Assembly (NCBI GenBank): GCA_017307375.1
Contig: JAFKFH010000008.1
Location: 358,907 to 422,906 of the forward strand
Length of the DNA stretch: 64,000 nucleotides
Reading direction: 5' to 3'
Source of the DNA: Alphaproteobacteria bacterium
Lineage (GTDB): Bacteria > Pseudomonadota > Alphaproteobacteria > Ferrovibrionales > Ferrovibrionaceae
Part shown: one piece after another, positions 27,627 to 36,994 of the stretch
Layout: each line of letters starts with the position of its first letter
Position numbering within the stretch: position 1 is the first letter of the stretch
Notes under the pieces: generated by a model
Databases searched by the model: none
What the model saw: the letters and a program-made list of their open reading frames with translations, nothing else
What the model was told of the DNA's origin: nothing
Translations under genes and position numbers: made by a program

Positions 27627-30014
27627 ATGGGCAAGATCACCGACATCCTGCGCACCATGGAATATGGTCCTGCACCCGAGGCCACCGACATCGTCACTGC
27701 CTGGCTCGGCCAGCATGCGGCGGGCTTCGACCACTTCATCGGCGGCAAGTTCGTCAGGCCGGCCGGCGGCAAGCGCTTCGCCGTGACCAATCCCGCGACC
27801 GGTGCCGAACTGGCCCAGGTCGCCCAAGGCTCCGCCGCCGATATCGACCGGGCGGTGAAGGCCGCGCGCAGCGCCCAGAAGGGCTGGGCAGCCCGGTCGG
27901 GCGAGGACCGCGCGCGCTATCTCTATGCCATCGCCCGACATGTGCAGAAGCGCGAGCGCTTCCTCTCGGTCCTGGAGACCATGGACAATGGCAAGCCGAT
28001 CCGCGAGGCGCGCGACATCGACATGCCTCTGGTCGCCCGCCACTTCTATCACCACGCCGGCTGGGCCGCGCTGTTATCAGACGAATTCCCGGGTCTGGGG
28101 CCGGTCGGGGTCTGTGGCCAGATCATCCCGTGGAACTTTCCGCTGCTGATGCTGGCCTGGAAAGTCGCCCCGGCCCTGGCCGCCGGCAATACCGTGGTGC
28201 TGAAGCCGGCCGAGTACACGCCCATGACCGCTTTGGCCTTCGCCGGCATCTGCCGCGAAGTCGGCCTGCCCGACGGCGTCGTCAACATCGTCACCGGCGA
28301 CGGCGAGACGGGCGCCGCGCTGGTCGCACATCCGGGCATCGACAAGATCGCCTTCACCGGCTCGACCGAGGTCGGCCGCAGGATCCGTGAGGCGACTGCC
28401 GGCACCGGCAAGAAACTGGCGCTGGAACTGGGCGGCAAGTCGCCGTTCATCGTCTTCGACGATGCCGATCTCGACAGCGCCGTCGAAGGCGTGGTCGACG
28501 CGATCTGGTTCAACCAGGGCCAGGTCTGCTGCGCCGGTTCCCGCCTGCTGGTCCAGGAAGGCGTGGCCGAACGCTTCTATGCCAAGCTGAAGGCGCGGAT
28601 GGCGACGTTGCGTGTCGGCAATCCACTCGACAAGGCGATCGACATCGGCGCGATCGTCGCACCCGTGCAGCTTGCCCGCATCATTGAACTGGTCGAACAA
28701 GGCCGGCGCGAAGGGGCGGCCTGCCACCAGCCGGCCACTGCCCTGCCCGGCCAGGGCCTGTTCTATCCGCCGACGCTGTTCACCGGCATCGAGCCGGCCT
28801 CGACGCTGGCACAGACCGAGATCTTCGGCCCGGTCCTGGTCGCCATGACCTTCCGCACGCCCGACGAGGCCGTGGCGCTGGCCAACAATTCGGCCTATGG
28901 CCTGTCCGCCTCGATCTGGTCGGAGAACATCAATCTCTGTCTCGACCAGGCCGCGCGCATTCAGGCCGGCGTCGTCTGGATCAACGGCACCAACATGTTC
29001 GACGCCGCCGCCGGCTTCGGCGGCTATCGCGAAAGCGGCTTCGGCCGCGAAGGCGGGCGCGAAGGCATGCGCGAGTACCTCAAGCCTCTCGCTGCACGGA
29101 AGGCCATGGCGGCCGCGACGGCGATGACGTTCGATGCGACACCGGCGCCCGATGCCGTGCCGGTCGATGATCTCGACCGTACCGCCAAGCTGTTCGTCGG
29201 CGGCAAGCAGGTGCGGCCCGATTCCGGCTACAGCTATACGTTGACCGACCCGAAGGGGCGCAGCCTGGGCCAGGCCGGCCTCGGCAATCGCAAGGATATC
29301 CGCAACGCGGTCGAGGCGGCGCACAAGGCCGGCGGCTGGTCGACGGTCGCCGGCCACAACCGCGCCCAGGTCCTGTTCTTCCTGGCCGAGAACCTCGGGG
29401 CACGGAAGGCCGAATTCGCCGCGCGGCTGACCGCGCTGACCGGGCAGAAGGCGGCTGTCTCGGAGAAGGAGGTCGCGACCGCGCTCGACCGCATCGTCTT
29501 CTACGCGGCCATGGCCGACAAGTACGATGGCCGGGTGCATGCGACCAAGGCGCGGCATGTGACGCTGGCCATGCCCGAGCCGTTCGGGGTGATGGGCATT
29601 TCCTGCCCCGACGAGATGCCGCTGCTCAGTCTGGTCTCGCTGATCGTGCCGGCGATCGCGCTGGGCAACCGGGTGGTCGCGACGCCGTCGCAGCGCCATC
29701 CGCTGATCGCGACCGACTTCTACCAGGTGCTGGAGACGTCGGACGTCCCGGCCGGCGTCGTCAACCTGGTCACCGGCGAACGCGACGTGCTGGCCAAGAC
29801 CCTGGCCGAGCACGACGACGTCGCGGCGCACTGGTATTTCGGTTCGGCCGAGGGTTCGGCGATGGTCGAGTGCGCCTCGGCGGGCAACCTCAAGGTCACC
29901 TGGGTGAATTACGGCCTCGCCCGCGACTGGCTGTCGCGCGCGGACGGCCAGGGCGAGGAATTTCTGGCCCACGCATGCCAGATCAAAAACATCTGGGTGC
30001 CGTACGGGGAGTGA
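27627..30014 (+). CDS. Two-domain ALDH16-like aldehyde dehydrogenase
   Basis: 795 residues, close to the size of ALDH16 enzymes (about 800). Domain 1 (about 35-490) is complete: NPATG, IIPWNFPLLMLAWK, FTGSTEVGR, LELGGKSP with the catalytic Glu, and catalytic C301 in NQGQVCCAGSR. Domain 2 (about 520-795) is an ALDH fold (LFVGGKQVRPDSGYSYTLTD, MGISCPDEMPLLS, VVNLVTGERD) that has no catalytic Cys motif and ends with NLKVTWVNYG as in ALDH16. Next to deoC it should oxidise the acetaldehyde released from deoxyribose 5-phosphate to acetate; this role is inferred. It is the last gene of the operon. Confidence 0.9.
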   Translation: MGKITDILRTMEYGPAPEATDIVTAWLGQHAAGFDHFIGGKFVRPAGGKRFAVTNPATGAELAQVAQGSAADIDRAVKAARSAQKGWAARSGEDRARYLYAIARHVQKRERFLSVLETMDNGKPIREARDIDMPLVARHFYHHAGWAALLSDEFPGLGPVGVCGQIIPWNFPLLMLAWKVAPALAAGNTVVLKPAEYTPMTALAFAGICREVGLPDGVVNIVTGDGETGAALVAHPGIDKIAFTGSTEVGRRIREATAGTGKKLALELGGKSPFIVFDDADLDSAVEGVVDAIWFNQGQVCCAGSRLLVQEGVAERFYAKLKARMATLRVGNPLDKAIDIGAIVAPVQLARIIELVEQGRREGAACHQPATALPGQGLFYPPTLFTGIEPASTLAQTEIFGPVLVAMTFRTPDEAVALANNSAYGLSASIWSENINLCLDQAARIQAGVVWINGTNMFDAAAGFGGYRESGFGREGGREGMREYLKPLAARKAMAAATAMTFDATPAPDAVPVDDLDRTAKLFVGGKQVRPDSGYSYTLTDPKGRSLGQAGLGNRKDIRNAVEAAHKAGGWSTVAGHNRAQVLFFLAENLGARKAEFAARLTALTGQKAAVSEKEVATALDRIVFYAAMADKYDGRVHATKARHVTLAMPEPFGVMGISCPDEMPLLSLVSLIVPAIALGNRVVATPSQRHPLIATDFYQVLETSDVPAGVVNLVTGERDVLAKTLAEHDDVAAHWYFGSAEGSAMVECASAGNLKVTWVNYGLARDWLSRADGQGEEFLAHACQIKNIWVPYGE

Positions 30015-30040
30015 GATTCGCGTCCTGGCACATGCCCTGG

Positions 30041-30061
30041 GCCCCGGGCCAGGCCCGGGGC
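30041..30061. repeat. GC-rich palindrome between the deo operon and the DUF983 gene
   Basis: GCCCCGGGCC-A-GGCCCGGGGC is perfectly symmetric and folds as an 8-bp stem with a 5-base loop. It lies between convergent genes and may end both transcripts. Palindromes of this composition are often dispersed repeats in GC-rich alphaproteobacteria; only this one copy was seen in the window. Confidence 0.5.
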
Positions 30062-30073
30062 GACGCCCAGCCC

Positions 30074-30439
30074 TTATTCCTCGGTCCCCTCCGAGCGCAT
30101 CGCCCACATCAGGCCGACGACGACGCCCTTGGCCCGGGGCAGCAGGATCAGCGTCATGACCAGCGCCACCGCCGGCCACAGGATCATCTGGATCCAGGTC
30201 TCGATATCGGTCGAGCGCACGACGTGGACGACGATCGGCACCAGGATATGGCCGACGACCAGAATGGTCAGCCAGGCCGGCGCGTCATCGGCGCGGATAT
30301 GGCTGTAGCTCTCGCCGCAGGCCGGGCAGGTCGGCACGATCTTGAGATAGCGATGCAGGATCGGGGCGCGACCGCAATTGGGGCAGCGGTTGCGGAAGCC
30401 GCGGCCTATCGCCTGCCATTTCGAGCGTTCTGGTTCCAT
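30074..30439 (-). CDS. DUF983 family protein
   Basis: 121 residues. The N-terminus carries a two-pair zinc ribbon (CPNCG near residue 19 and CPACG near 38), followed by two membrane helices (APAWLTILVVGHILVPIVVH and TWIQMILWPAVALVMTLIL). This is the standard DUF983 layout, common in alphaproteobacteria near respiratory or cell-division genes; its function is not established. The ATG at 30437-30439 starts the family's usual N-terminus. It is separated from ilvC by that gene's terminator. Confidence 0.88.
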   Translation of the reverse strand: MEPERSKWQAIGRGFRNRCPNCGRAPILHRYLKIVPTCPACGESYSHIRADDAPAWLTILVVGHILVPIVVHVVRSTDIETWIQMILWPAVALVMTLILLPRAKGVVVGLMWAMRSEGTEE

Positions 30440-30450
30440 CGCCGCCTCCC

Positions 30451-30483
30451 AAAAGCGAAGGGGGCGACGTCGCCATCGCCCCC
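30451..30483 (-). terminator. Intrinsic terminator of ilvIHC
   Basis: On the minus strand: GGGGGCGA (30476-30483), an 8-base loop, TCGCCCCC (30460-30467), then TTCGCTTTT. It begins 23 bases after the ilvC stop. Confidence 0.8.
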
Positions 30484-30505
30484 GCCCCCTCGACCGGTAA
30501 GGCGA

Positions 30506-31558
<1,053 letters not shown>

Positions 31559-31571
31559 TCAGTGACGGGCT

Positions 31572-32084
31572 TTACATCGGCTCGGGTCCGCGGCTGATCG
31601 CCGCGACGCCGGTGCGCGAAACATCGACGAGCCCGAGGGGCTGCATCAGATTGACGAAGGCATTGACCTTGTCGGTCGTGCCGGTGATCTCGAAGACAAA
31701 GCTGTGGATCGTCGAATCGACGACCCGGGCGCGGAAGATGTCGGCGATGCGCAGCGATTCGACACGCTTGTCGCCTGCCGCCGCGACCTTGACCAGCGCC
31801 AGCTCGCGCGCGACATGCGGGCCTTCCTGCGTCAGGTCGGAAACACGGTGGATGGGGACGAGGCGCGACAGCTGGGCCTTGATCTGCTCGATCACCATCG
31901 CCGTGCCGGAGGTCACGACGGTGATGCGCGACCGGTGGCCGGCCGGGTCGACCTCGGCCACCGTCAGGCTTTCGATGTTGTAGCCGCGGCCCGAGAACAG
32001 GCCGATGACGCGCGCCAGCACGCCGGACTCGTTGTCGACCAGCACCGAGATGGTGTGGCTCAGGATCTTCTTTTCGGGTTCCAT
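31572..32084 (-). CDS. ilvH: Acetolactate synthase small (regulatory) subunit IlvH
   Basis: 170 residues. An N-terminal ACT domain (TISVLVDNESGVLARVIGLF, GRGYNIESLTV) binds valine for feedback control; the C-terminal ALS_ss_C domain follows (ELALVKVAAAG...FVFEITG). It activates IlvI and makes it valine-sensitive. It is placed 31 bases after ilvI and before ilvC, the usual proteobacterial order. Confidence 0.97.
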   Translation of the reverse strand: MEPEKKILSHTISVLVDNESGVLARVIGLFSGRGYNIESLTVAEVDPAGHRSRITVVTSGTAMVIEQIKAQLSRLVPIHRVSDLTQEGPHVARELALVKVAAAGDKRVESLRIADIFRARVVDSTIHSFVFEITGTTDKVNAFVNLMQPLGLVDVSRTGVAAISRGPEPM

Positions 32085-32115
32085 CGCTTTTCAGAAAACC
32101 TTTCGGGCCGGCGGC

Positions 32116-33876
32116 TCAGACCAGCGCCAGGCCGTTGTCCTCGATCTTGGCTGCCACGCCGGCGCCATCGCCCAGGATCATCTGGTTGTGGGCAGCGCCC
32201 GAGGGCACCATCGGATAGCAGTTCTCGGCCTTGTCGACGATGCAGTCGACGACGACCGGCCGGTCGATCGCGATCATCTCCTTGATCGTGCGGTCGAGGT
32301 CGCCAGGGTCGGTCACCCGCATGCCGACGCAGTGGAAGGCCTCGGCCAGCTTGACGAAGTCGGGCAGCGCGTCGGAGTAGCTCTCCGAATAGCGCCCGCC
32401 ATGCAGCAGTTCCTGCCACTGGCGCACCATGCCCATGTATTCGTTGTTCAGGATGAAGACCTTGACCGGCAGGCGGTACTGGCAGGCGGTGCCCAGTTCC
32501 TGGATGTTCATCAGGATCGAGGCTTCGCCGGCGATGTCGATGACCAGCGCGTCGGGATTGCCGAGCTGGCAGCCGATCGCCGCCGGCAGGCCGTAACCCA
32601 TCGTGCCGAGGCCGCCCGAGGTCATCCACCGGTTCGGATCGTCGAAGCGCATGAACTGGGCGGCCCACATCTGATGCTGGCCGACCTCGGTCGAGATATA
32701 GGTCTTGCGACCCGCGGTCAGCGCATGGAGGCGCTCCAGCGCGTACTGCGGCTTGATGATCTTGTCGGACTTGTAATAGGCGAGGCAGTTCTTCGCGCGC
32801 CACTGGTCGATCTGCCGCCACCATTCGTCGTTGGCGGCCTTGTCGATCTGGTAGCCCTGCTTCTTCCACTCGGCGATCATCGCCTCGATGATGCGGCCGG
32901 CATCGCCGACGATGCCGATCTCGACGGCGACGTTCTTGTTGATCGACGACGGGTCGATATCGACATGAACCTTCTTCGACCCCGGCGAAAACAGCGCGAT
33001 CGCCCCGGTCACCCGGTCGTCGAAACGGGAGCCCAGCGCGAACATGACGTCGCAGTCATGCATCGCCCAGTTCGCCTCGTACATGCCGTGCATGCCGAGC
33101 ATGCCCAGCCACTGCCGGTCGGACGCCGGATAGGCACCGAGCCCCATCAGCGTCGAGGTCACCGGCACGCCGGTGATACGCGCGAATTCCCGCAGCGCCG
33201 CGACCGCCCGCGGGCCGGAATTGATGATGCCGCCGCCGGTATAGAAGATCGGGCGCTTGGCATGGGCCAGCAGCCGCACCGCCTCGGCGATCTGGCGGTC
33301 GTCGCCGTCGACACGCGGCCGATAGGTCTTGTGGCGCACGTCGCCCGGGGGCGTATAGCTGCCCTGGTTGATCTGCACGTCCTTGGGCAGGTCGATGACG
33401 ACCGGGCCAGGGCGGCCATTGGTGGCGACGTAGAAGGCCTCGTGCACGGTCCGCGCCAGGTCCTCGGTCGACTTCACCAGCCAGTTGTGCTTGGTGCAGG
33501 GCCGGGTGATGCCGGTCGTGTCGCATTCCTGGAACGCATCGTTGCCGATCAGATGGGTCGCCACCTGGCCGGTGAGGCACACGATCGGAATGGAATCCAT
33601 CAGCGCGTCGGTCAGCCCGGTCACCGCATTGGTGGCACCGGGACCCGAGGTGACGAGAACGACACCGGGCTTGCCGGTCGACCGGGCATAGCCTTCGGCG
33701 GCATGTACCGCGCCCTGTTCGTGGCGTACGAGGACATGACGAATGGCATTCTGCTTGAACAAGGCATCGTAGATCGGCAGCACGGCCCCGCCGGGATAGC
33801 CGAATACGGTGTCAACCCCTTGATCCACCAGCGCTTTCAACAACAGTTCGGCGCCGGACATGCGCATCTCGGTCAT
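32116..33876 (-). CDS. ilvI: Acetolactate synthase large (catalytic) subunit IlvI/IlvB
   Basis: 586-residue thiamine-diphosphate enzyme, first step of branched-chain amino acid synthesis. The catalytic Glu lies in HEQGAVHAAEGYAR; FAD and TPP domains follow in the usual order, with IAGEASILMNIQEL as the TPP-metal motif (GEAS where many enzymes have GDAS) and ILNNEYMGMVRQWQ after it. The ATG at 33874-33876 gives the family N-terminus (MTEMRMSGAELL); its GGAAGG is only 2 bases away, so the Met three codons on (33867) may also be used. The promoter lies within the end of miaA. Confidence 0.97.
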   Translation of the reverse strand: MTEMRMSGAELLLKALVDQGVDTVFGYPGGAVLPIYDALFKQNAIRHVLVRHEQGAVHAAEGYARSTGKPGVVLVTSGPGATNAVTGLTDALMDSIPIVCLTGQVATHLIGNDAFQECDTTGITRPCTKHNWLVKSTEDLARTVHEAFYVATNGRPGPVVIDLPKDVQINQGSYTPPGDVRHKTYRPRVDGDDRQIAEAVRLLAHAKRPIFYTGGGIINSGPRAVAALREFARITGVPVTSTLMGLGAYPASDRQWLGMLGMHGMYEANWAMHDCDVMFALGSRFDDRVTGAIALFSPGSKKVHVDIDPSSINKNVAVEIGIVGDAGRIIEAMIAEWKKQGYQIDKAANDEWWRQIDQWRAKNCLAYYKSDKIIKPQYALERLHALTAGRKTYISTEVGQHQMWAAQFMRFDDPNRWMTSGGLGTMGYGLPAAIGCQLGNPDALVIDIAGEASILMNIQELGTACQYRLPVKVFILNNEYMGMVRQWQELLHGGRYSESYSDALPDFVKLAEAFHCVGMRVTDPGDLDRTIKEMIAIDRPVVVDCIVDKAENCYPMVPSGAAHNQMILGDGAGVAAKIEDNGLALV

Positions 33877-33966
33877 TACCTTCCACCCTTCCACCCCGAT
33901 GTAATCTGTCGGCAAAGCGCCGTCGGCCTGCGCGATCTTGCGCCCGCCTTAGGCTCGGGGAAGCGC

Positions 33967-33995
33967 AAACTAGAAGGTCAGTCTGGGACGGTCAA
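33967..33995 (-). promoter_or_regulatory. Candidate sigma70 promoter of ilvIHC
   Basis: On the minus strand: TTGACC (33990-33995), a 17-base spacer, TAGTTT (33967-33972). The -35 box is inside the last codons of miaA (stop at 33978). The leader is about 85 bases; no branched-chain leader peptide was found in it. Confidence 0.6.
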
Positions 33996-34946
33996 CAGGA
34001 AATCGTCAATTTTTGGAAAGAGCTGATCGACAATCCTTTCCAAATGTTGCGCCTCGATGAAGTCGGCCAGGGTGACATCGGGCGCAAGCTGGTTGCGCCC
34101 CCAGGTACCCTGTCGTTTCGCGTAATGCCGGGTGACGAGGCGGGTACGAACCACCGCGTCCTCCAGCGTGCAGCGCCCGGCGAGGTAATCGCCGAATTCG
34201 CGCAGGCCATGGGCCTTCATGGCCGGCAGCGACGGATCGAGGCCGAGGGCCAGCACCCGCCGGACTTCGTCGAGCACCCCGTCGGCCACCATGGCGTCGA
34301 CGCGGGCGTCGATTCGCGCATAGAGGCGCTCGCGCGGCGGATCGAGCCGGATGACGAACGGCCGCCGGCCGAACGGCGGCCCGTCGGGCGGCGCAGCCTG
34401 CCAGTCGGCAAGCGACCGGGCGGTCGCTTCCAGCACCTCCACCGCCCGGGCCAGGCGCTGGCTGTCGCCGGGCTCGAGCCGCGCGGCCATCGCGGGATCG
34501 CGCACGGCCAGCAGGGCGTGCAGCACCGCCGGTCCCTCGGCCGCCAAGCGCCGCCGCACCGCCTGCCGGACTGCATCGGGCACGTCCGGCACCGGCGATA
34601 TGCCCTCGATCAGGCTGCGCAGATACAGGCCCGTCCCTCCCGCCAGGACCGGCAGGCGCCCGCCGGCCTCGATTTCGTCCAGCACCGGCAGCGCGGCTTC
34701 ACGATAGAGCGCGGCCGAACAGGCAACGGCCGCCGGCATCACACCGAACAGGCGGTGCGGCACCAGCGCCTCCTCGGCCGGCGTCGGCCGGGCGGTCAGG
34801 ACGCGCAGTTCGGCATAGACCTGCATCGAATCGAAATTGACCACCGTGCCGTTCAGCCGCCGCGCCAGCGCGATGGCGAGCGCGGTCTTGCCCGAGGCGG
34901 TCGGGCCGATCACGACGATGGCGGGGCGCTCTCTGCTCGATCCCAT
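33978..34946 (-). CDS. miaA: tRNA dimethylallyltransferase MiaA
   Basis: 322-residue enzyme adding dimethylallyl to N6 of A37 in tRNAs reading UNN codons. Motifs: P-loop GPTASGKT (about 14-21), FDSMQVYAELRVLTARPT, GGTGLYLRSL, and the C-terminal RHYAKRQGTW segment. The ATG at 34944-34946 is preferred. It is divergent from serB with 87 bases between, and its end overlaps the ilv promoter. Confidence 0.96.
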   Translation of the reverse strand: MGSSRERPAIVVIGPTASGKTALAIALARRLNGTVVNFDSMQVYAELRVLTARPTPAEEALVPHRLFGVMPAAVACSAALYREAALPVLDEIEAGGRLPVLAGGTGLYLRSLIEGISPVPDVPDAVRQAVRRRLAAEGPAVLHALLAVRDPAMAARLEPGDSQRLARAVEVLEATARSLADWQAAPPDGPPFGRRPFVIRLDPPRERLYARIDARVDAMVADGVLDEVRRVLALGLDPSLPAMKAHGLREFGDYLAGRCTLEDAVVRTRLVTRHYAKRQGTWGRNQLAPDVTLADFIEAQHLERIVDQLFPKIDDFLLTVPD

Positions 34947-35033
34947 GCCGTGGCAATAGCGGCTGACGCCGGCTTGCGCAATTGTCCGGCGCGCGGCACA
35001 GTCCGCCCGCCTTTGCCGCGCCGGAGCCGTCTG

Positions 35034-35927
35034 ATGTCCCATGTCCTTGTTCTCACCGCCGCCCATGCGGACCTCGGCGACGCCGACCTGCGCACGGCCG
35101 AGGCCGCCTTCGGCACCGCCGGCATCCAGGTCAACGACCTGCGCTGGCTGGCCCCGGGCAAGGCGGTCGAGCTGGCCTTCAACCGCGGGGCGACCGCCGA
35201 CGTCGCCGATCTCGTCCGGGCAGCCCTCGCCGGCCGGGCGATCGACGCCAACGTCGTCGCCGCTGCCGGGCGCCGGAAGGGCCTGCTGGTCGCCGACATG
35301 GAATCGACGATCATCGAGAACGAGATGCTGGACGAGTTGGCCGACATCGCCGGCATCGGCGCGCAGATCGCGGCGATCACCAGGGCGGCGATGAACGGCG
35401 AACTCGACTTCTTCGCCGCGATCCGCGAACGCGTCGCCCTGCTGCGCGGCCTCTCGGAAGGGGCGCTGGCCCAGTCGGCCGACCGGATCCGGATCATGCC
35501 GGGCGCCCGCACCCTGGTCGCGACGATGAAGGCCAACGGGGCCTATTGCGCGCTGGTATCGGGCGGCTTCACCTGGTTCACCAGCCGGATCCGGATGGAG
35601 CTCGGCTTCGACGAGGATCGCGCCAACCTGCTCGTCGTCGAGGAAGGCCAGCTTGCCGGCACCGTGGCCGAGCCGATCCTGGGCCGCGAAGCCAAGCTCG
35701 CCTCGCTGGAGGAACTGGCGGCCGTCCGCGGGCTCGACCTCGAGGCGACGATCGCGGTGGGCGACGGCGCCAACGATCTGGCGATGCTCGGCCGCGCCGG
35801 CTTCGGCGTGGCCTATCATGCCAAGCCGGTGGTCGCGGCGGCGGCCGGCATCCGCGTCGACCATTGCGACCTCACCGCCCTGCTCTACCTGCAGGGCTAT
35901 CGCGAGGACGAGTTCGTCGGCGGTTAA
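35034..35927 (+). CDS. serB: Phosphoserine phosphatase SerB
   Basis: 297-residue HAD-family enzyme for the last step of serine synthesis. An N-terminal ACT-like region precedes the HAD core. Motif I is ADMESTIIENEMLDELA with nucleophile D88; the second Asp of the family motif DxDxT is replaced by Glu (E90). Motif II is ALVSGGFTWF and motif III/IV GDGANDLAMLG. The length and order are normal. The replacement may be a lineage variant; activity is still likely because Glu can act as the acid/base. It overlaps the convergent TctC-like gene by 4 bases. Confidence 0.92.
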   Translation: MSHVLVLTAAHADLGDADLRTAEAAFGTAGIQVNDLRWLAPGKAVELAFNRGATADVADLVRAALAGRAIDANVVAAAGRRKGLLVADMESTIIENEMLDELADIAGIGAQIAAITRAAMNGELDFFAAIRERVALLRGLSEGALAQSADRIRIMPGARTLVATMKANGAYCALVSGGFTWFTSRIRMELGFDEDRANLLVVEEGQLAGTVAEPILGREAKLASLEELAAVRGLDLEATIAVGDGANDLAMLGRAGFGVAYHAKPVVAAAAGIRVDHCDLTALLYLQGYREDEFVGG

Positions 35928-36868
35928 CGCAGCCCCGGCACGTAACCGATGCGAGCGACGACCCGCTGGTCGCGGTCGAGCGTCGCATCCAGTACCGATT
36001 CGTCGCCGACATTCAGCGGCAGATGCTCGGCCACCGCCGCCTTCTGCACGGCCGGGTCCCGGCCGACCTTGACAAGTGCGTTCTCGATCGCTTCCTGCGC
36101 GCCACGCCGCATCAGGGGCGGGCCGAACAAAGCGAGGCTGGACGTGAAGGCATAGCGGCGATCGCCGGTGACCTCGCTCAGCGTCGCCACATTGTCGAAG
36201 CCCGGATAGCGGTCGGCGCCGAAGGTCAGCAACGGACGCATGCCCGCGACGTTGCGGCCGACCGAATACGAGGTGACCAGCGCGGCCTCGGCTTTGCCCT
36301 GGCCGGTCGCGGCCACGAGATCGGCGGTGTTGGTCGCGGGCACATCGACGAAACGGACGCCCAGTACCTGTTCCATCATCGTGACGGCGATGCCGAACGT
36401 GGTGCCATAGCCGAAATGCGCCAGCCGCAACTGGCCGAGCCGGGCGGCCGAGGCGAAAGCCGGCCAATCCCGGATCGGCGATGCCTCGGGCACCACCAGC
36501 GCATAGGAGAGCCCATCGGTGATCTTGGCGATCGAGGTCAGCAGCGGGTGGTTGCGGCCGTTATTGGCCTCGCCTTCCCAGTAGAGCGCCAGGGTCAGCG
36601 GGTCGGCGACGGCGACCAGCGAGCCATCGGGCTGGCCTTTTTCCAGCCGACGCAACGCGTCGATGCCATCCATCGCCACGACCTCGACCGGCATGCCCAG
36701 GACGCGCGACATGCCGGGCGCAATGAGCTTGGCGACAGTCTCCGCGGTGGTGCCGGATCCGCCGGGCGCGACCATCGTCACCTTGTCGACGGACAGTGAG
36801 CCTGCCTGCGCGCCGATCGGCGCCAGGGCAAGGGCGGCAAACAGCGCAAGCGCGGCCGCAAAACGCAT
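35924..36868 (-). CDS. Orphan TctC-like periplasmic binding protein
   Basis: 314 residues with a signal peptide (MRFAAALALFAALALAPIGA up to QA) and a divergent tripartite tricarboxylate transporter binding-protein fold (VTMVAPGGSGTTAETVAKLI; later FGYGTTFGIAVTMMEQVLGV, RFVDVPA). It lacks the usual RPI/VPF opening and is quite different from the TctC at 44606. No TctA or TctB genes adjoin it. Such orphan proteins may feed a remote transporter or act as ligand sensors. The ligand is unknown. Confidence 0.75.
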   Translation of the reverse strand: MRFAAALALFAALALAPIGAQAGSLSVDKVTMVAPGGSGTTAETVAKLIAPGMSRVLGMPVEVVAMDGIDALRRLEKGQPDGSLVAVADPLTLALYWEGEANNGRNHPLLTSIAKITDGLSYALVVPEASPIRDWPAFASAARLGQLRLAHFGYGTTFGIAVTMMEQVLGVRFVDVPATNTADLVAATGQGKAEAALVTSYSVGRNVAGMRPLLTFGADRYPGFDNVATLSEVTGDRRYAFTSSLALFGPPLMRRGAQEAIENALVKVGRDPAVQKAAVAEHLPLNVGDESVLDATLDRDQRVVARIGYVPGLR

Positions 36869-36954
36869 GACGAACCTTTCCAGCCGGCGTCCGCGCGCGC
36901 GTCAAGGCGCCCGCGGGCAAGCGGCTACATCCCGTGAGACGGCGTCACCCGCTG

Positions 36955-36990
36955 CCGCCGGTGCCGGGACGCATCGTCCCGGCACGGCGG
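36955..36990 (-). terminator. Long hairpin after degP
   Basis: GTGCCGGGACG, loop CAT, CGTCCCGGCAC (36961-36985) is a perfect 11-bp stem, extended outward by CCGCC/GGCGG with one bulged base. There is no T tract on the minus strand, so it is a weak terminator or an mRNA-end stabiliser. Confidence 0.5.
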
Positions 36991-36994
36991 TGGC

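Noticed and set aside
32116..33876. GEAS instead of GDAS in acetolactate synthase as a defect
   Set aside because: To my knowledge this form is common in alphaproteobacterial enzymes and Glu can also bind the metal, so it is not treated as anomalous.
32005..34026. Long plus-strand frame opposite ilvI and ilvH
   Set aside because: Antisense shadow of well-conserved ilv genes; no recognisable motif.
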